A DNA stretch of 64,000 bases from Marinifilum flexuosum (GTDB lineage: Bacteria; Bacteroidota; Bacteroidia; Bacteroidales; Marinifilaceae): NCBI RefSeq assembly GCF_003610555.1, contig NZ_RAPQ01000010.1, positions 372,001 to 436,000 of the forward strand. Reading direction: 5' to 3'. The notes below the pieces were generated by a model. The model saw only the letters and a program-made list of their open reading frames with translations, was not told where the DNA came from and searched no databases. Numbering within the stretch: the first letter of the stretch is position 1; each line of letters starts with the position of its first letter. Below, in pieces: positions 16,828 through 26,075 of the stretch. The translations under genes were made by a program, and so were the position numbers.

Positions 16828-17664
16828 ATGAATAACACACCAAATAAGAAAACCGATAACAAAATAACAGAAGCACCTTCAAACTTTTCCAACCTGGAGC
16901 AAATGTCGGTGAGTGAATTATTGTATGGAATTAACCAGGAAGATGGACAAATTCACATAGCTGTTAACAAAGCCATTCCTACTATTGAAAAATTTGTAAG
17001 CCTGTTGATTGATAGAATTAAATCAGACGGACGGTTGTTTTATCTTGGAGCAGGAACAAGCGGAAGGCTAGGTGTTCTTGATGCATCCGAACTGCCTCCA
17101 ACATTTGGTGTACCTGCAAATATTGTGATTGGTTTAATTGCCGGAGGAGAAAAAGCACTAAGAAGCGCCGTTGAGTCTGCCGAAGATGATCCAGAAAAAG
17201 CTTGGCAAGAACTTCAAGACTATGATATCAATGAAAATGATTCTGTTTTAGGAATTGCAGCCTCCGGAACAACTCCATATGTTATTGGCGGTGTGAAGAA
17301 AGCCAGGGAAAATGGATTACTTACCGCTTGCATTACTTGTAATCCTGATGCACCCGTTTCAAAAGAGGCAGAAATTGTAATTGAAGCTGTTGTAGGTCCT
17401 GAATTCGTAACAGGAAGTACAAGACTGAAAGCAGGAACTGCTCAAAAAATGATCTTGAACATGATTACAACCAGCTTAATGATTAAATTGGGAAGAGTAA
17501 AAGGCAACAAAATGGTAAACATGCAACTAACCAATAAAAAATTAGTTGAAAGAGGAACCTTAATGATTATGGAGGAACTAAAACTCGATAAAGAAACTTC
17601 TAAAAGTTTATTGCTTGAACATGGTTCTGTAAAAAAAGCAATTGAAGCTTATAAGAAATCTTAA
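16828..17664 (+). CDS. murQ: N-acetylmuramic acid 6-phosphate etherase
   Basis: MurQ cleaves the lactyl ether of MurNAc-6-phosphate to give GlcNAc-6-phosphate and D-lactate. The SIS-fold signature GAGTSGRLGVLDASELPPTF is intact near residue 72. GGEKALRSAVESAEDD supplies the conserved acidic residue, and GSTRLKAGTAQKMILNM is the second family block. At 278 residues it is a standard length. It is co-transcribed with murK, and its product feeds the divergent nagB. A long hairpin follows the stop codon. Confidence 0.95.
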   Translation: MNNTPNKKTDNKITEAPSNFSNLEQMSVSELLYGINQEDGQIHIAVNKAIPTIEKFVSLLIDRIKSDGRLFYLGAGTSGRLGVLDASELPPTFGVPANIVIGLIAGGEKALRSAVESAEDDPEKAWQELQDYDINENDSVLGIAASGTTPYVIGGVKKARENGLLTACITCNPDAPVSKEAEIVIEAVVGPEFVTGSTRLKAGTAQKMILNMITTSLMIKLGRVKGNKMVNMQLTNKKLVERGTLMIMEELKLDKETSKSLLLEHGSVKKAIEAYKKS

Positions 17665-17689
17665 ATAAGTACCACACATATAAATACGA

Positions 17690-17728
17690 AAAGCGGAGTC
17701 TGAAAAATTATTTTCAAGCTCCGCTTTT
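17690..17728. terminator. Bidirectional terminator between murQ and regulator
   Basis: AAAGCGGAG and CTCCGCTTT pair around an inner TTTTC/GAAAA stem, with A and T tracts on the two sides. The two genes converge here. Confidence 0.85.
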
Positions 17729-17750
17729 TCATTTACCCAAACTTCTAGAG

Positions 17751-18467
17751 TTACTTCAAATATTGAGTATATATTTCTAAGGTACGATCAATTTGTCCAG
17801 CCATTTCCTGGTAAGCTTGCTCACCATTCTTATCACGAATGGCTTCAAAAATTGCACGATGTGCTTTTATAGTAAAATCCTTTTCACCGTCAACATTGGC
17901 ATAAATTAGATTACGCATTCTTGGCAGTAATGAATAGATAGGTTCCATCGAAATAATCATCACTTTATTACCTGTTGCCTTAGCTACATTCAAGTGAAAT
18001 TTATTGATTATATCCGCTTCCAACTGCGTGTTATCAGGATCACAATCTGCAAGATCCGTAATGTTTTTATTCAAGGCAGTTAAGTCTTCATCAGTTCTAT
18101 TTGATGCAGCTATTCTTGCTATCTCTGGTTCAAACACACGACGCACTTCTATAATCTGAGAAATCAAATCGCTATCGAAGCTAAGATCGTAATATAGATT
18201 TAAAGATTCAATTGCATCTTCAATCTTCAGTTCACTAACGAACATTCCACTACCCTTTTTGATTTGAATTAATCCTCTTGCACTTAATCGACGTAATGCC
18301 TCACGTAAAGCTGTTCTACTTACAGCAAACATTTCGCAAAGCTCACGCTCTGATGGCAATTTGGTCCCTACAAGTAATTTTTTTTGTCGAATTGCCTCTT
18401 CAATTCTACGCTCAATTTTTTGGCTGAGAGTTTGAGCAGTACCAATTTTTCCAAATATTTCGTCCAT
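17751..18467 (-). CDS. FadR-subfamily GntR transcriptional regulator
   Basis: A 238-residue regulator. The N-terminal winged helix (about 10-80) has the GntR signature GTKLPSERELCEMFAVSRTA and LREALRRLSARGLI. The C-terminal FCD domain (about 95-230) carries the metal/ligand-binding His and Asp pattern, including FHLNVAKATGN and KAHRAIFEAI. It lies convergent with murQ, and TGTATGAT-like motifs are found both upstream of it and in the nagB-murK gap. A local role in controlling the recycling genes, probably responding to a sugar acid or sugar phosphate, is therefore likely but inferred. Confidence 0.88.
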   Translation of the reverse strand: MDEIFGKIGTAQTLSQKIERRIEEAIRQKKLLVGTKLPSERELCEMFAVSRTALREALRRLSARGLIQIKKGSGMFVSELKIEDAIESLNLYYDLSFDSDLISQIIEVRRVFEPEIARIAASNRTDEDLTALNKNITDLADCDPDNTQLEADIINKFHLNVAKATGNKVMIISMEPIYSLLPRMRNLIYANVDGEKDFTIKAHRAIFEAIRDKNGEQAYQEMAGQIDRTLEIYTQYLK

Positions 18468-18787
18468 GTATTAAAATTTACTACAACTTGTATGATCTCT
18501 GATGTTCCCTACCTGTCTTCCTGTTTAATTTACGATAAATTGAGAATCAAATCACACAAAAGATCTTACTACTAATTTAGCTATAAATATGACTAAATCC
18601 AATATTATCAACACATATCGAATCATTCAATTTATTTACATAGGAAATATAATAATTATATTCTAAATATTCTGATGAATGTCACATACTTTATAGCAGC
18701 ATGCAAAGTTATCATACCAAAATGTTTTTTCCAATAAAAAAGGGTATTTCAATTAGAAATACCCTTAATTTATAGTTATTTAACGAA
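18468..18787. other. 320-bp spacer upstream of regulator
   Basis: An AT-rich spacer. It holds TTGTATGAT at 18488-18496 and TATCATACCAA at 18710-18720, both candidate sites for the GntR protein, plus the dipeptidase terminator. No coding potential is seen. Confidence 0.5.
18734..18766 (-). terminator. Intrinsic terminator after dipeptidase
   Basis: A 10-bp stem AGGGTATTTC / GAAATACCCT (18741-18750 with 18756-18765) is followed on the minus strand by a T tract. Confidence 0.88.
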
Positions 18788-20161
18788 CTATTTTTTCAAC
18801 AATTCAGCATAATGCTTGTAGAACAAAGGAATTGTATTAATTCCATTAAAGAATTGCTCCAATGGATAGTTTTCATTTGGCGAGTGAATTGCATCACTTT
18901 CCAAACCGAATCCCATCAACACTGATTTAATACCTAAAATCTCTTCGAAAGAAGAAATAATTGGAATAGATCCACCTGAACGAACAGGAACCGGACGCTT
19001 ACCATATACTTCTGTATACGCTTTTTCAGCAGCAATGTAAGCTGGGAAATCAATTGGACAAACATATCCTTGACCACCATGCAATGGAGTAACTTCAACT
19101 TTAACACAATCAGGAGCAATTGCTTCGAAATGCTCTTTAAAAAGAACAGAAATCTTTTCCCAGTTTTGATTAGGTACCAAACGAGTAGAAATTTTAGCAT
19201 GAGCTTTTGAAGGAAGTACAGTTTTAGCACCTTCACCAATGTAACCACCCCAAATACCACAAACATCAAATGATGGACGGATACCAGTGTGTTCCGATGG
19301 AGTATATCCTTTTTCACCAGCCAAAGCTTTTACATCAATAGCTTTCTTATACTCTTCCTCATTAAAAGGAGCTTCAGCCATCATTGCTCTTTCTTCAGCA
19401 GATACTTCAATTACATCATCGTAGAATCCAGGAATGGTAATGCGACCATTCTCGTCAACCATTTGAGTAATCATTTTTGCCAATACGTTAATAGGGTTAG
19501 CAACAGCACCACCAAATAATCCTGAATGAAGATCACGGTTAGGACCAGTTACTTCAACTTCCCAATACATCAAACCACGAAGACCTGTTGTAATAGATGG
19601 TATATCCGGAGCAATCATTCCAGTATCAGATACTAAAATAACGTCTGCCTGTAACATCTCTTTGTTATCTTCACAAAACTTAGGAAGGTTTGGCGAACCA
19701 ACTTCTTCTTCACCTTCAATCATGAACTTCACGTTACATGGAAGACAATCGTTCTTCACCATATATTCGAAAGCTTTCGCGTGCATGAATGCCTGACCTT
19801 TATCATCATCAGCACCACGAGCCCAAATTTTACCATCTTTAATTACTGGCTCAAATGGATCAGTATCCCAAAGATCAATAGGATCAACTGGCATCACGTC
19901 CATATGACCGTAAACCATTACAGTTGGTAAACTTGGATCGATAATTTTCTCACCATAAGTAACAGGATTTCCTTCTGTTTCCATTACTACAGCCTTATCT
20001 GCACCTGCATCAAGCATTAACTTTTTCCAGCATTCAGCAGCTCTGTACATATCTGGCTTATTAGCTTCAATCGAGCTAATAGAAGGAATACGAATTAATT
20101 CGAATAACTCCTCAAGGAATCTTTCCTTGTTCTCTTCGATATATGATTTAATATTTTCCAT
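18788..20161 (-). CDS. M20-family dipeptidase
   Basis: A 457-residue zinc metallopeptidase of the M20 family. Metal and catalytic landmarks are VYGHMDVMPVD, RGADDDKGQ and IEGEEEVGSPNL, with the C-terminal His in GLESDAIHSPNENY. No signal peptide is present, so it is cytosolic. It cleaves dipeptides or short peptides. Its place beside the recycling locus suggests it could finish the breakdown of stem peptides imported by AmpG, but it has its own terminator and a separate upstream region, so it need not be co-regulated. The length is typical of the 'dipeptidase' subgroup. Confidence 0.9.
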   Translation of the reverse strand: MENIKSYIEENKERFLEELFELIRIPSISSIEANKPDMYRAAECWKKLMLDAGADKAVVMETEGNPVTYGEKIIDPSLPTVMVYGHMDVMPVDPIDLWDTDPFEPVIKDGKIWARGADDDKGQAFMHAKAFEYMVKNDCLPCNVKFMIEGEEEVGSPNLPKFCEDNKEMLQADVILVSDTGMIAPDIPSITTGLRGLMYWEVEVTGPNRDLHSGLFGGAVANPINVLAKMITQMVDENGRITIPGFYDDVIEVSAEERAMMAEAPFNEEEYKKAIDVKALAGEKGYTPSEHTGIRPSFDVCGIWGGYIGEGAKTVLPSKAHAKISTRLVPNQNWEKISVLFKEHFEAIAPDCVKVEVTPLHGGQGYVCPIDFPAYIAAEKAYTEVYGKRPVPVRSGGSIPIISSFEEILGIKSVLMGFGLESDAIHSPNENYPLEQFFNGINTIPLFYKHYAELLKK

Positions 20162-20338
20162 ACTAAAGTGTGTTTATTGGATTTAAATATTTTCGGAAGG
20201 TAAATATACAATAGATCGTGATATTTTAGATATGCAAGTGCAGAATTATTTACAAATTCCAACCAAACAATTCATTACAAAAAAAAACAGCAACCAAAAT
20301 GATCACTGTTTCTTTAAAATATTATCGTAAAAATTCTA

Positions 20339-20920
20339 TTATCTCATCTTCATGATTTCGCCAATATTCTCAGCTGCATATTCCAATTCATTATACCAAT
20401 CTTCACCATATTTACGAATTAATGGTTCTTTTAAAAATTTATATACAGGTGTTCCTTTTTTAAAACCAAGTTCTCTTGCTGGTTTACAAATATCCCACTT
20501 GTTATAATTTACGGCGTCAAATTCGGCATATTTATCTATTCGAATTGGATATAAAGAACATGAAATTGGCTTGCGATAAGAGATTTTTCCATCAAGATAT
20601 GCCTTTTCGATACCACACAAAGCCGATCCATTTTCAAATACCGTATAAACACACTCTTTATCATTAATGATAGGAGTGACCAAATCGTCATCCGAATCAA
20701 TTACCGAAGTCCCTTGTTTTTCTATCTCTTCTATTCCTTTTTTAGTAAGATATTCTTTAATATCTGGATAGATTTCTTCCAAAATAGCTTTCTCTTCCTC
20801 ATCCAAAGGTGCACCTGAATCTCCTTCGATACAACATGCGCCTTTACATTTGCCAAAATCGCAAATGAATTTCTTCTCGATAACATCAAGACTAACTATG
20901 GCTTTTCCTATCTGTAACAC
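20339..20920 (-). CDS. DUF3109 Cys-rich protein
   Basis: A 193-residue DUF3109 protein of unknown function. It has a Cys cluster near the N-terminus (CDFGKCKGACC), then CVYTVF, CGIEKA, CSLYPI and CKPA. This spacing resembles the YkgJ-type zinc or iron-sulfur cluster proteins. It is cytosolic and widespread in Bacteroidota. It stands alone between the dipeptidase and gpmI, with a possible -7 box TATCTTTG (minus strand, 20977-20984) inside the gpmI terminator loop. No function can be assigned. Confidence 0.88.
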   Translation of the reverse strand: MLQIGKAIVSLDVIEKKFICDFGKCKGACCIEGDSGAPLDEEEKAILEEIYPDIKEYLTKKGIEEIEKQGTSVIDSDDDLVTPIINDKECVYTVFENGSALCGIEKAYLDGKISYRKPISCSLYPIRIDKYAEFDAVNYNKWDICKPARELGFKKGTPVYKFLKEPLIRKYGEDWYNELEYAAENIGEIMKMR

Positions 20921-20955
20921 TATTTCCTTATTTAAATTGTATCAGTTATACGGAC

Positions 20956-20991
20956 AAAAAAATCCGTACTATCGCGCAAAGATAGTACGGA
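20956..20991 (-). terminator. Intrinsic terminator after gpmI
   Basis: An 11-bp stem TCCGTACTATC / GATAGTACGGA (20963-20973 with 20981-20991) has a minus-strand T tract of seven. Confidence 0.9.
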
Positions 20992-21016
20992 ATGTTTTAT
21001 ATACGGTTACAATCTT

Positions 21017-22546
21017 TTATTTTATCAAAGATTTTCCAGTCATATCTTCAGGCTTCTCAATCCCCATGATATCCAACAAAGTTGGAGCAACATCGGCCAA
21101 AATACCATCTTCAATTTGTTTTGGATTTTCAGTAACCCAAACACATGGAACCGGATTCAAAGAGTGAGCGGTATTTGGAGAACCATCAGCATTTACCGCA
21201 AAATCAGCATTACCGTGGTCTGCAATAATAATCACATCATATCCATTTGCTTTAGCAGCTTCTACAACTTGCTCTACACAGTTGTCAACAGCTTGAACTG
21301 CCTTGGAAATTGCTTCATACACTCCTGTGTGTCCAACCATATCGCCATTAGCAAAGTTCAAACAAACAAAATCAGCCGATTGAGCATTCAACTCTGCAGT
21401 AATTTTATCAGCAACTTCAGGAGCTGACATTTCTGGTTGAAGATCGTAAGTTGCTACTTTTGGAGATGCAACCAACAAGCGACTTTCACCTTCGAATTCA
21501 TCCTCACGACCACCCGAAAAGAAGAAAGTTACGTGAGCATATTTTTCAGTTTCTGCAATTCGGATTTGCTTTTTACCAGCAGCTGCTACAACTTCACCCA
21601 TTGTATTCTGAACGTTCTCTTTATCGTAGATAACATTCACACCTTTAAAGTTAGCATTATAACAAGTCATTGTATACCACTCAACATCCATTGTGTGCAT
21701 ACCAAATTCCTTTTTGTCTTCTTGTGAGAAAACAGTAGTCATTTGACGCAAACGGTCGGTACGGAAGTTGAAACAAATCACTACATCACCTTCTTCGATT
21801 TTTGCCAAAGGAGCTCCAGCTTCATCAACCACCACAACAGGTTTGATAAATTCATCGGTTACACCCTCTGCATATGATTCTTCGATAGCAGCAACAACAT
21901 CCGTAGTAGCTTTACCTTCACCTTTGGTGTAAAGATCGTAAGCCAACTTCACACGATCCCAGTTGTTATCGCGATCCATACCAAAATAACGACCAATTAA
22001 AGAAGCAAATTTTGCAGTTCCTTTGTTTGCAATATCATTTACGAAAGTCTTAACGAATTCTAATCCTGATTTTGGATCAGTATCACGTCCATCTGTTAAA
22101 CCATGTACGAATACATCTTCCACTCCGAATGCTTTAGCAGCATCACAAAGAGCCAAGGCGTGCTTACTTAAAGAGTGCACTCCACCATCACCAATCAAAC
22201 CGATTAGGTGAACTTTCTTTCCATTTTCTTTAGCGTGAGTAAATGCCTTAACAACTTGCTCGTTATCTTTTAAAGTATCCTGCTCAACCGCCATATTGAT
22301 CTTTACCAAATCCTGATAAACAACACGCCCTGCACCAATATTCAAGTGACCTACTTCTGAGTTACCCATCTGTCCTTCTGGTAATCCAACAAATCTACCT
22401 GCAGCTTGCAATTGTGAATTTGGATATTTTTCCAATAATTCATCCATATAAGGAGTTGCAACTGAAGAAATCACATCTGAATTCGATTTGTCTCCGATCC
22501 CCCATCCATCAAGGATCATCAATAAAGCTTTTTTGCTATCTGTCAT
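21017..22546 (-). CDS. gpmI: 2,3-bisphosphoglycerate-independent phosphoglycerate mutase
   Basis: A 509-residue cytosolic glycolytic enzyme that interconverts 3- and 2-phosphoglycerate using two Mn ions. The alkaline-phosphatase-type metal site begins at [10 protein letters not shown], and the phosphoserine nucleophile lies in [35 protein letters not shown] and IIADHGNAD are all present. The length is full and intact. It is a single-gene unit with its own terminator and no functional link to its neighbours. Confidence 0.97.
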   Translation of the reverse strand: MTDSKKALLMILDGWGIGDKSNSDVISSVATPYMDELLEKYPNSQLQAAGRFVGLPEGQMGNSEVGHLNIGAGRVVYQDLVKINMAVEQDTLKDNEQVVKAFTHAKENGKKVHLIGLIGDGGVHSLSKHALALCDAAKAFGVEDVFVHGLTDGRDTDPKSGLEFVKTFVNDIANKGTAKFASLIGRYFGMDRDNNWDRVKLAYDLYTKGEGKATTDVVAAIEESYAEGVTDEFIKPVVVVDEAGAPLAKIEEGDVVICFNFRTDRLRQMTTVFSQEDKKEFGMHTMDVEWYTMTCYNANFKGVNVIYDKENVQNTMGEVVAAAGKKQIRIAETEKYAHVTFFFSGGREDEFEGESRLLVASPKVATYDLQPEMSAPEVADKITAELNAQSADFVCLNFANGDMVGHTGVYEAISKAVQAVDNCVEQVVEAAKANGYDVIIIADHGNADFAVNADGSPNTAHSLNPVPCVWVTENPKQIEDGILADVAPTLLDIMGIEKPEDMTGKSLIK

Positions 22547-22743
22547 TTTAAAGTATTTTATATCTTAAATTCTGTTTTACTTGATCTTAGTCATGCAAAA
22601 ATATCTTATTAATTCTAATAAAAAAAGCACTTAGACAGTTGAAAGTCTTTATTTTAGATCGAAAACGTTTGTAATTTAAAAATTGTTCAAAGACGAACAG
22701 AATAAGTGTCAGAAAGTGAGGAGAAAATACACAAACGAATATG

Positions 22744-22779
22744 CAAAAAGAGGAGAAGATTTTATTAATCTCCCCCTCT
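22744..22779 (-). terminator. Terminator after tRNA-Phe copy 1
   Basis: Arms AGAGGAGAAGATT and AATCTCCCCCTCT (22749-22761 with 22767-22779) pair with two mismatches. A T tract follows on the minus strand. Confidence 0.7.
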
Positions 22780-22783
22780 TTCG

Positions 22784-22856
22784 TGGTACCACCTGGAATC
22801 GAACCAGGGACACATGGATTTTCAGTCCATTGCTCTACCAACTGAGCTATGGTACC
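22784..22856 (-). tRNA. tRNA-Phe (GAA), copy 1
   Basis: 73 nt. The acceptor GGTACCA pairs with TGGTACC, the anticodon loop CTGAAAA gives GAA, and the T arm GGTTCGATTCC is intact. CCA is not encoded. Two identical copies lie at 24548 and 24652. Confidence 0.97.
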
Positions 22857-22872
22857 CTTTGTTTTCGTGCTA

Positions 22873-22902
22873 CAAAAGTAAGGAAAAATCCTTTTCTGCA
22901 AA
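22873..22902 (-). promoter_or_regulatory. tRNA-Phe promoter, copy 1
   Basis: Minus-strand -7 TACTTTTG (22873-22880) and -33 TTTG (22899-22902), spacing 18. The same -7 box occurs before the second tRNA-Phe unit and the cobalamin riboswitch. Confidence 0.7.
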
Positions 22903-23105
22903 ATAAATTATGCTGTACATTTTAAAAAGATACAGATGCAATTCCGAAAACAGTTCAAAATCAATTTTTTCTACACAATTTAGAATTATTTCAAATATTT
23001 ATTTTTTTTTAAACAATACACAAGTTCATCATTCGTTTAAATAAAACCAGGTACAGTTTTTGTTATTTTTAAAATCCGTTCATTAATCACTAAATCAACA
23101 AATCG

Positions 23106-24404
23106 ATGACTGAAAATAGATTATTAAAATCATTTAAATTTTTTCTTACTCTTTTTATCGTTTCTTCATTTTTCATTGCCTGCAGCGATGATGACAACAA
23201 TAACTCTGAACGAGAAACCAAAACCATTTACGAAACCATTGATCAAACTATGAGTGAATGGTACTATTGGAATGAAGAATTACCAAATATTAATACTTCA
23301 AATTATTCTTCTGTAAATGACTATTTCAAAGCATTACTGGTGAGCCAAGACAGGTGGAGTTATATTGCCAATCTTGATGCTCTTTTGGCATATCTTGAAA
23401 ACGGAACCTATAAAGGCTATGGCTTAGCATTTAAATATGATTCTGAGGGAAAACTTAGGGTAAAGTTGATTTTCGATGAATCTCCTTTAGCATCAGAAGG
23501 AATTACTCGAGGTTGGGCATTAATCAATATTAATGGTGCTGCAGTGGTTGACTTAACTGAAAATCAAGTTTTAGATGAACTGGATAAAACTACCTCTACC
23601 TTTATTTTTGAAAATAACTTGGGGGAACAAAAAGAAATTACCGCTAGTCAACAGGAAATTGATCAAAACTCAGTATTAAGTCGAAAAATTATTGATCACG
23701 AAGGAATTAAAGTAGCCTACCTGGCTTTTGATAGTTTTATAGGAAGCTCAGAAGATGCTCTGAATGAAGCATTTGATTATTTCAAAAATAATGAAGCTAA
23801 AGAATTGGTTCTAGATTTTCGTTACAACGGAGGAGGAAGTACCACCATATCAAATCAACTTTCTAGTTTAATTACTGGCAATCTATTCGAAGGAGAAATC
23901 TATTCTAAAGTATTCCACAATAATTCTAAAAGTGATGAAGACTTCACATACGCATTTAGTAGCCAATCATCTGCCCTTGGCTTTGAAAGGGTTTTCATAA
24001 TAACAACAGACAGAACTGCATCTGCGAGCGAAATGGTAATAAATGGCTTAAAACCATACCTGGGTGATGATAAGGTAATTTTAATCGGTAGTAAAACACA
24101 TGGCAAGCCAGTAGGAATGTACGTTTTCGAAAACCAAGATTTTAACTTGGCAATTGTTCCAATCAGTTTCTCTATTACCAATGCAGATGACGAAGGCAAT
24201 TACTTTGAAGGAATTCCTGTGGATTTTGAAATTTCTGACGACTTAAGTCATGATTTTGGTGATCCAGAAGAGAGCAATCTGCAAGCAGCACTCCAATACA
24301 TTAGTCAAGGTAATTTCCCAGCAATTACTGCTGCAAAATCTTTATCTACAACCGAGAGAGAATTTAAAAAGAAAGGATTCGATTTATTGATTGATGCAAA
24401 CTAA
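23106..24404 (+). CDS. S41-family C-terminal-processing-like protease, lipoprotein
   Basis: A 432-residue secreted serine protease. The N-terminal signal ends at the lipobox FFIACSDDD, so it is lipid-anchored. A short N-terminal helical part and a PDZ-like region (about 120-190) lead into the S41 tail-specific protease domain. The nucleophile Ser is in RTASASEMVI and the general-base Lys in GSKTHGKPVG, while LDFRYNGGGS is the other S41 landmark. It probably degrades or trims envelope proteins; the target is unknown. It lies on the opposite strand between identical tRNA-Phe copies. The length is normal. Confidence 0.9.
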   Translation: MTENRLLKSFKFFLTLFIVSSFFIACSDDDNNNSERETKTIYETIDQTMSEWYYWNEELPNINTSNYSSVNDYFKALLVSQDRWSYIANLDALLAYLENGTYKGYGLAFKYDSEGKLRVKLIFDESPLASEGITRGWALININGAAVVDLTENQVLDELDKTTSTFIFENNLGEQKEITASQQEIDQNSVLSRKIIDHEGIKVAYLAFDSFIGSSEDALNEAFDYFKNNEAKELVLDFRYNGGGSTTISNQLSSLITGNLFEGEIYSKVFHNNSKSDEDFTYAFSSQSSALGFERVFIITTDRTASASEMVINGLKPYLGDDKVILIGSKTHGKPVGMYVFENQDFNLAIVPISFSITNADDEGNYFEGIPVDFEISDDLSHDFGDPEESNLQAALQYISQGNFPAITAAKSLSTTEREFKKKGFDLLIDAN

Positions 24405-24512
24405 TAACATTAAGAGAAATATTTTTCAGAATAGAGACAACATAAATGCTGTCTTTACTGTAACCAATTAAAATATCCGATATTTATAAGTCACCGAATC
24501 AAGGTTAACAGA

Positions 24513-24545
24513 TAAAAAAAAGCCGATCGTTTGATCGGCTTTTTT
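24513..24545. terminator. Bidirectional terminator, S41 gene and tRNA-Phe
   Basis: A perfect 8-bp stem AGCCGATC / GATCGGCT (24521-24528 with 24533-24540) is flanked by A7 and T5, ending both the plus-strand protease and the minus-strand tRNA pair. Confidence 0.92.
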
Positions 24546-24547
24546 CG

Positions 24548-24620
24548 TGGTACCACCTGGAATCGAACCAGGGACACATGGATTTTCAGTCCATTGCTCT
24601 ACCAACTGAGCTATGGTACC
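24548..24620 (-). tRNA. tRNA-Phe (GAA), copy 2
   Basis: Identical over 73 nt to the copies at 22784 and 24652. It shares a transcript with copy 3 (31-nt spacer). Confidence 0.97.
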
Positions 24621-24651
24621 CCTTGGTATTCATTACTCGAAGAAAAAGATG

Positions 24652-24724
24652 TGGTACCACCTGGAATCGAACCAGGGACACATGGATTTTCAGTCCATTG
24701 CTCTACCAACTGAGCTATGGTACC
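24652..24724 (-). tRNA. tRNA-Phe (GAA), copy 3
   Basis: Identical over 73 nt to the other two copies and the first in its transcript. Confidence 0.97.
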
Positions 24725-24742
24725 CTCTTTACTTGAGCGATG

Positions 24743-24773
24743 CAAAAGTACGTAAAAAATTTACATCACCAAA
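24743..24773 (-). promoter_or_regulatory. tRNA-Phe promoter, copies 2 and 3
   Basis: Minus-strand -7 TACTTTTG (24743-24750) and -33 TTTG (24770-24773), spacing 19. Confidence 0.7.
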
Positions 24774-24824
24774 TAAAATCAAGAAAAATAGAAAGGAATT
24801 TTAATCGGATTCTAAACTTCTTGT

Positions 24825-24832
24825 TACCTTTG
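24825..24832 (+). promoter_or_regulatory. -7 box for M16 protease gene
   Basis: TACCTTTG lies 19 bp before the ATG. No good -33 box is seen. Confidence 0.45.
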
Positions 24833-24851
24833 CAGCCTAATAAAAAAGTAT

Positions 24852-26072
24852 ATGGTATTCGAAACTTACACATTATCAAATGGTATCCGGTTAATTCATC
24901 GACCGGTTAAAGCAAATGTTGCACATTGCGGAATTATTTTGAATACCGGTTCCCGTGATGAGAAAGAGGACGAATGGGGAATTGCTCACTTTATAGAGCA
25001 TGTTGTGTTTAAAGGAACAACAAAACGTAAAGCATATCACATACTTAGCCGAATGGAAGATGTAGGTGGAGAACTAAATGCCTACACTACCAAGGAAGAA
25101 ACATGCGTTTACACTACTTTTTTGGATAAAGATTACAAAAGAGCTCTTGAGTTAATAAGCGATATCACATTTAATTCTGTTTTCCCGGAAAAAGAACTGG
25201 AAAAAGAGAAAGAGGTAATTCTCGACGAAATCAATTCATATAAAGATTCTCCGTCAGAACTAATTTTTGATGATTTTGAGGAATTGATTTTCAAAAAAGA
25301 TCCGATTGGAAGAAATATTTTAGGTACACCAAAGCATATTAAAGCCTTCAAACGCGATGATATCTTAAACTTCATCAGAAATAATTATCACACCGATCAG
25401 ATGGTAATTAGTTCTGTTGGAAATATTCCTTTCAAGAAATTGGTTAAGATGGTTGAAAAGTATTTTGGAGGAATTGCCGAAAACATACGAGTAGACAAAA
25501 GGAAAAAGCCAAATTCCTACAAACCAAGAACTCAAACATTGGTAAAAAACACTTACCAAAGACATTGTGTTTTAGGAAATGTTGCCTACGATGCAAATGA
25601 TGATCGAAGAATTCCATTGTCGCTTTTAACGAATATTTTGGGTGGGCCAGGAATGAATTCGCGACTGAATCTTTCATTGCGTGAAAAGCATGGCTTAGCT
25701 TATAATATTGAAGCAAACTACACTCCTTATGCCGACACTGGAGTTTTTAGCATCTATTTTGGCACTGATAAAGGATATTTGGACAAGTGCCTTAGTCTGA
25801 TCCATAAGGAAATGGATTTGCTTTGCACAAAAAAGCTAGGACCAGGACAGTTGACCAAAGCAAAAAATCAGATGATTGGACAAATTGCTATATCATCGGA
25901 AAACAACGAGAACTTGATGCTTAATGTTGGCAAAAGCTTCTTGTTGTACAATCGAGTTGATTCTTTGGAAGAGATTTACCAAAAAGTAGAATCGATAACT
26001 GCAGAGCAATTAATGGAAGTTGCCAACGAAATTTTGAATAAAGACAAATTAACCACTTTGATGTATAAATAA
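24852..26072 (+). CDS. M16-family zinc peptidase (insulinase/processing-peptidase type)
   Basis: A 406-residue single-lobe pair of the M16B type. The inverted zinc motif HFIEH (HxxEH) is near residue 48, followed by the distal Glu region TKEETCVYTTFL. The C-terminal M16 domain (about 170-360) has GGPGMNSRLNLSLREKHGLAY. No signal peptide is visible, so the location is probably cytosolic. Members degrade short peptides or process precursors. Its stop is followed after 3 bp by the O-methyltransferase start, so the two form an operon. Confidence 0.92.
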   Translation: MVFETYTLSNGIRLIHRPVKANVAHCGIILNTGSRDEKEDEWGIAHFIEHVVFKGTTKRKAYHILSRMEDVGGELNAYTTKEETCVYTTFLDKDYKRALELISDITFNSVFPEKELEKEKEVILDEINSYKDSPSELIFDDFEELIFKKDPIGRNILGTPKHIKAFKRDDILNFIRNNYHTDQMVISSVGNIPFKKLVKMVEKYFGGIAENIRVDKRKKPNSYKPRTQTLVKNTYQRHCVLGNVAYDANDDRRIPLSLLTNILGGPGMNSRLNLSLREKHGLAYNIEANYTPYADTGVFSIYFGTDKGYLDKCLSLIHKEMDLLCTKKLGPGQLTKAKNQMIGQIAISSENNENLMLNVGKSFLLYNRVDSLEEIYQKVESITAEQLMEVANEILNKDKLTTLMYK

Positions 26073-26075
26073 GTC

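Noticed and set aside
22784-24724. Integrative element bounded by tRNA-Phe copies
   Set aside because: No integrase or phage gene is present between the copies, only one protease gene.
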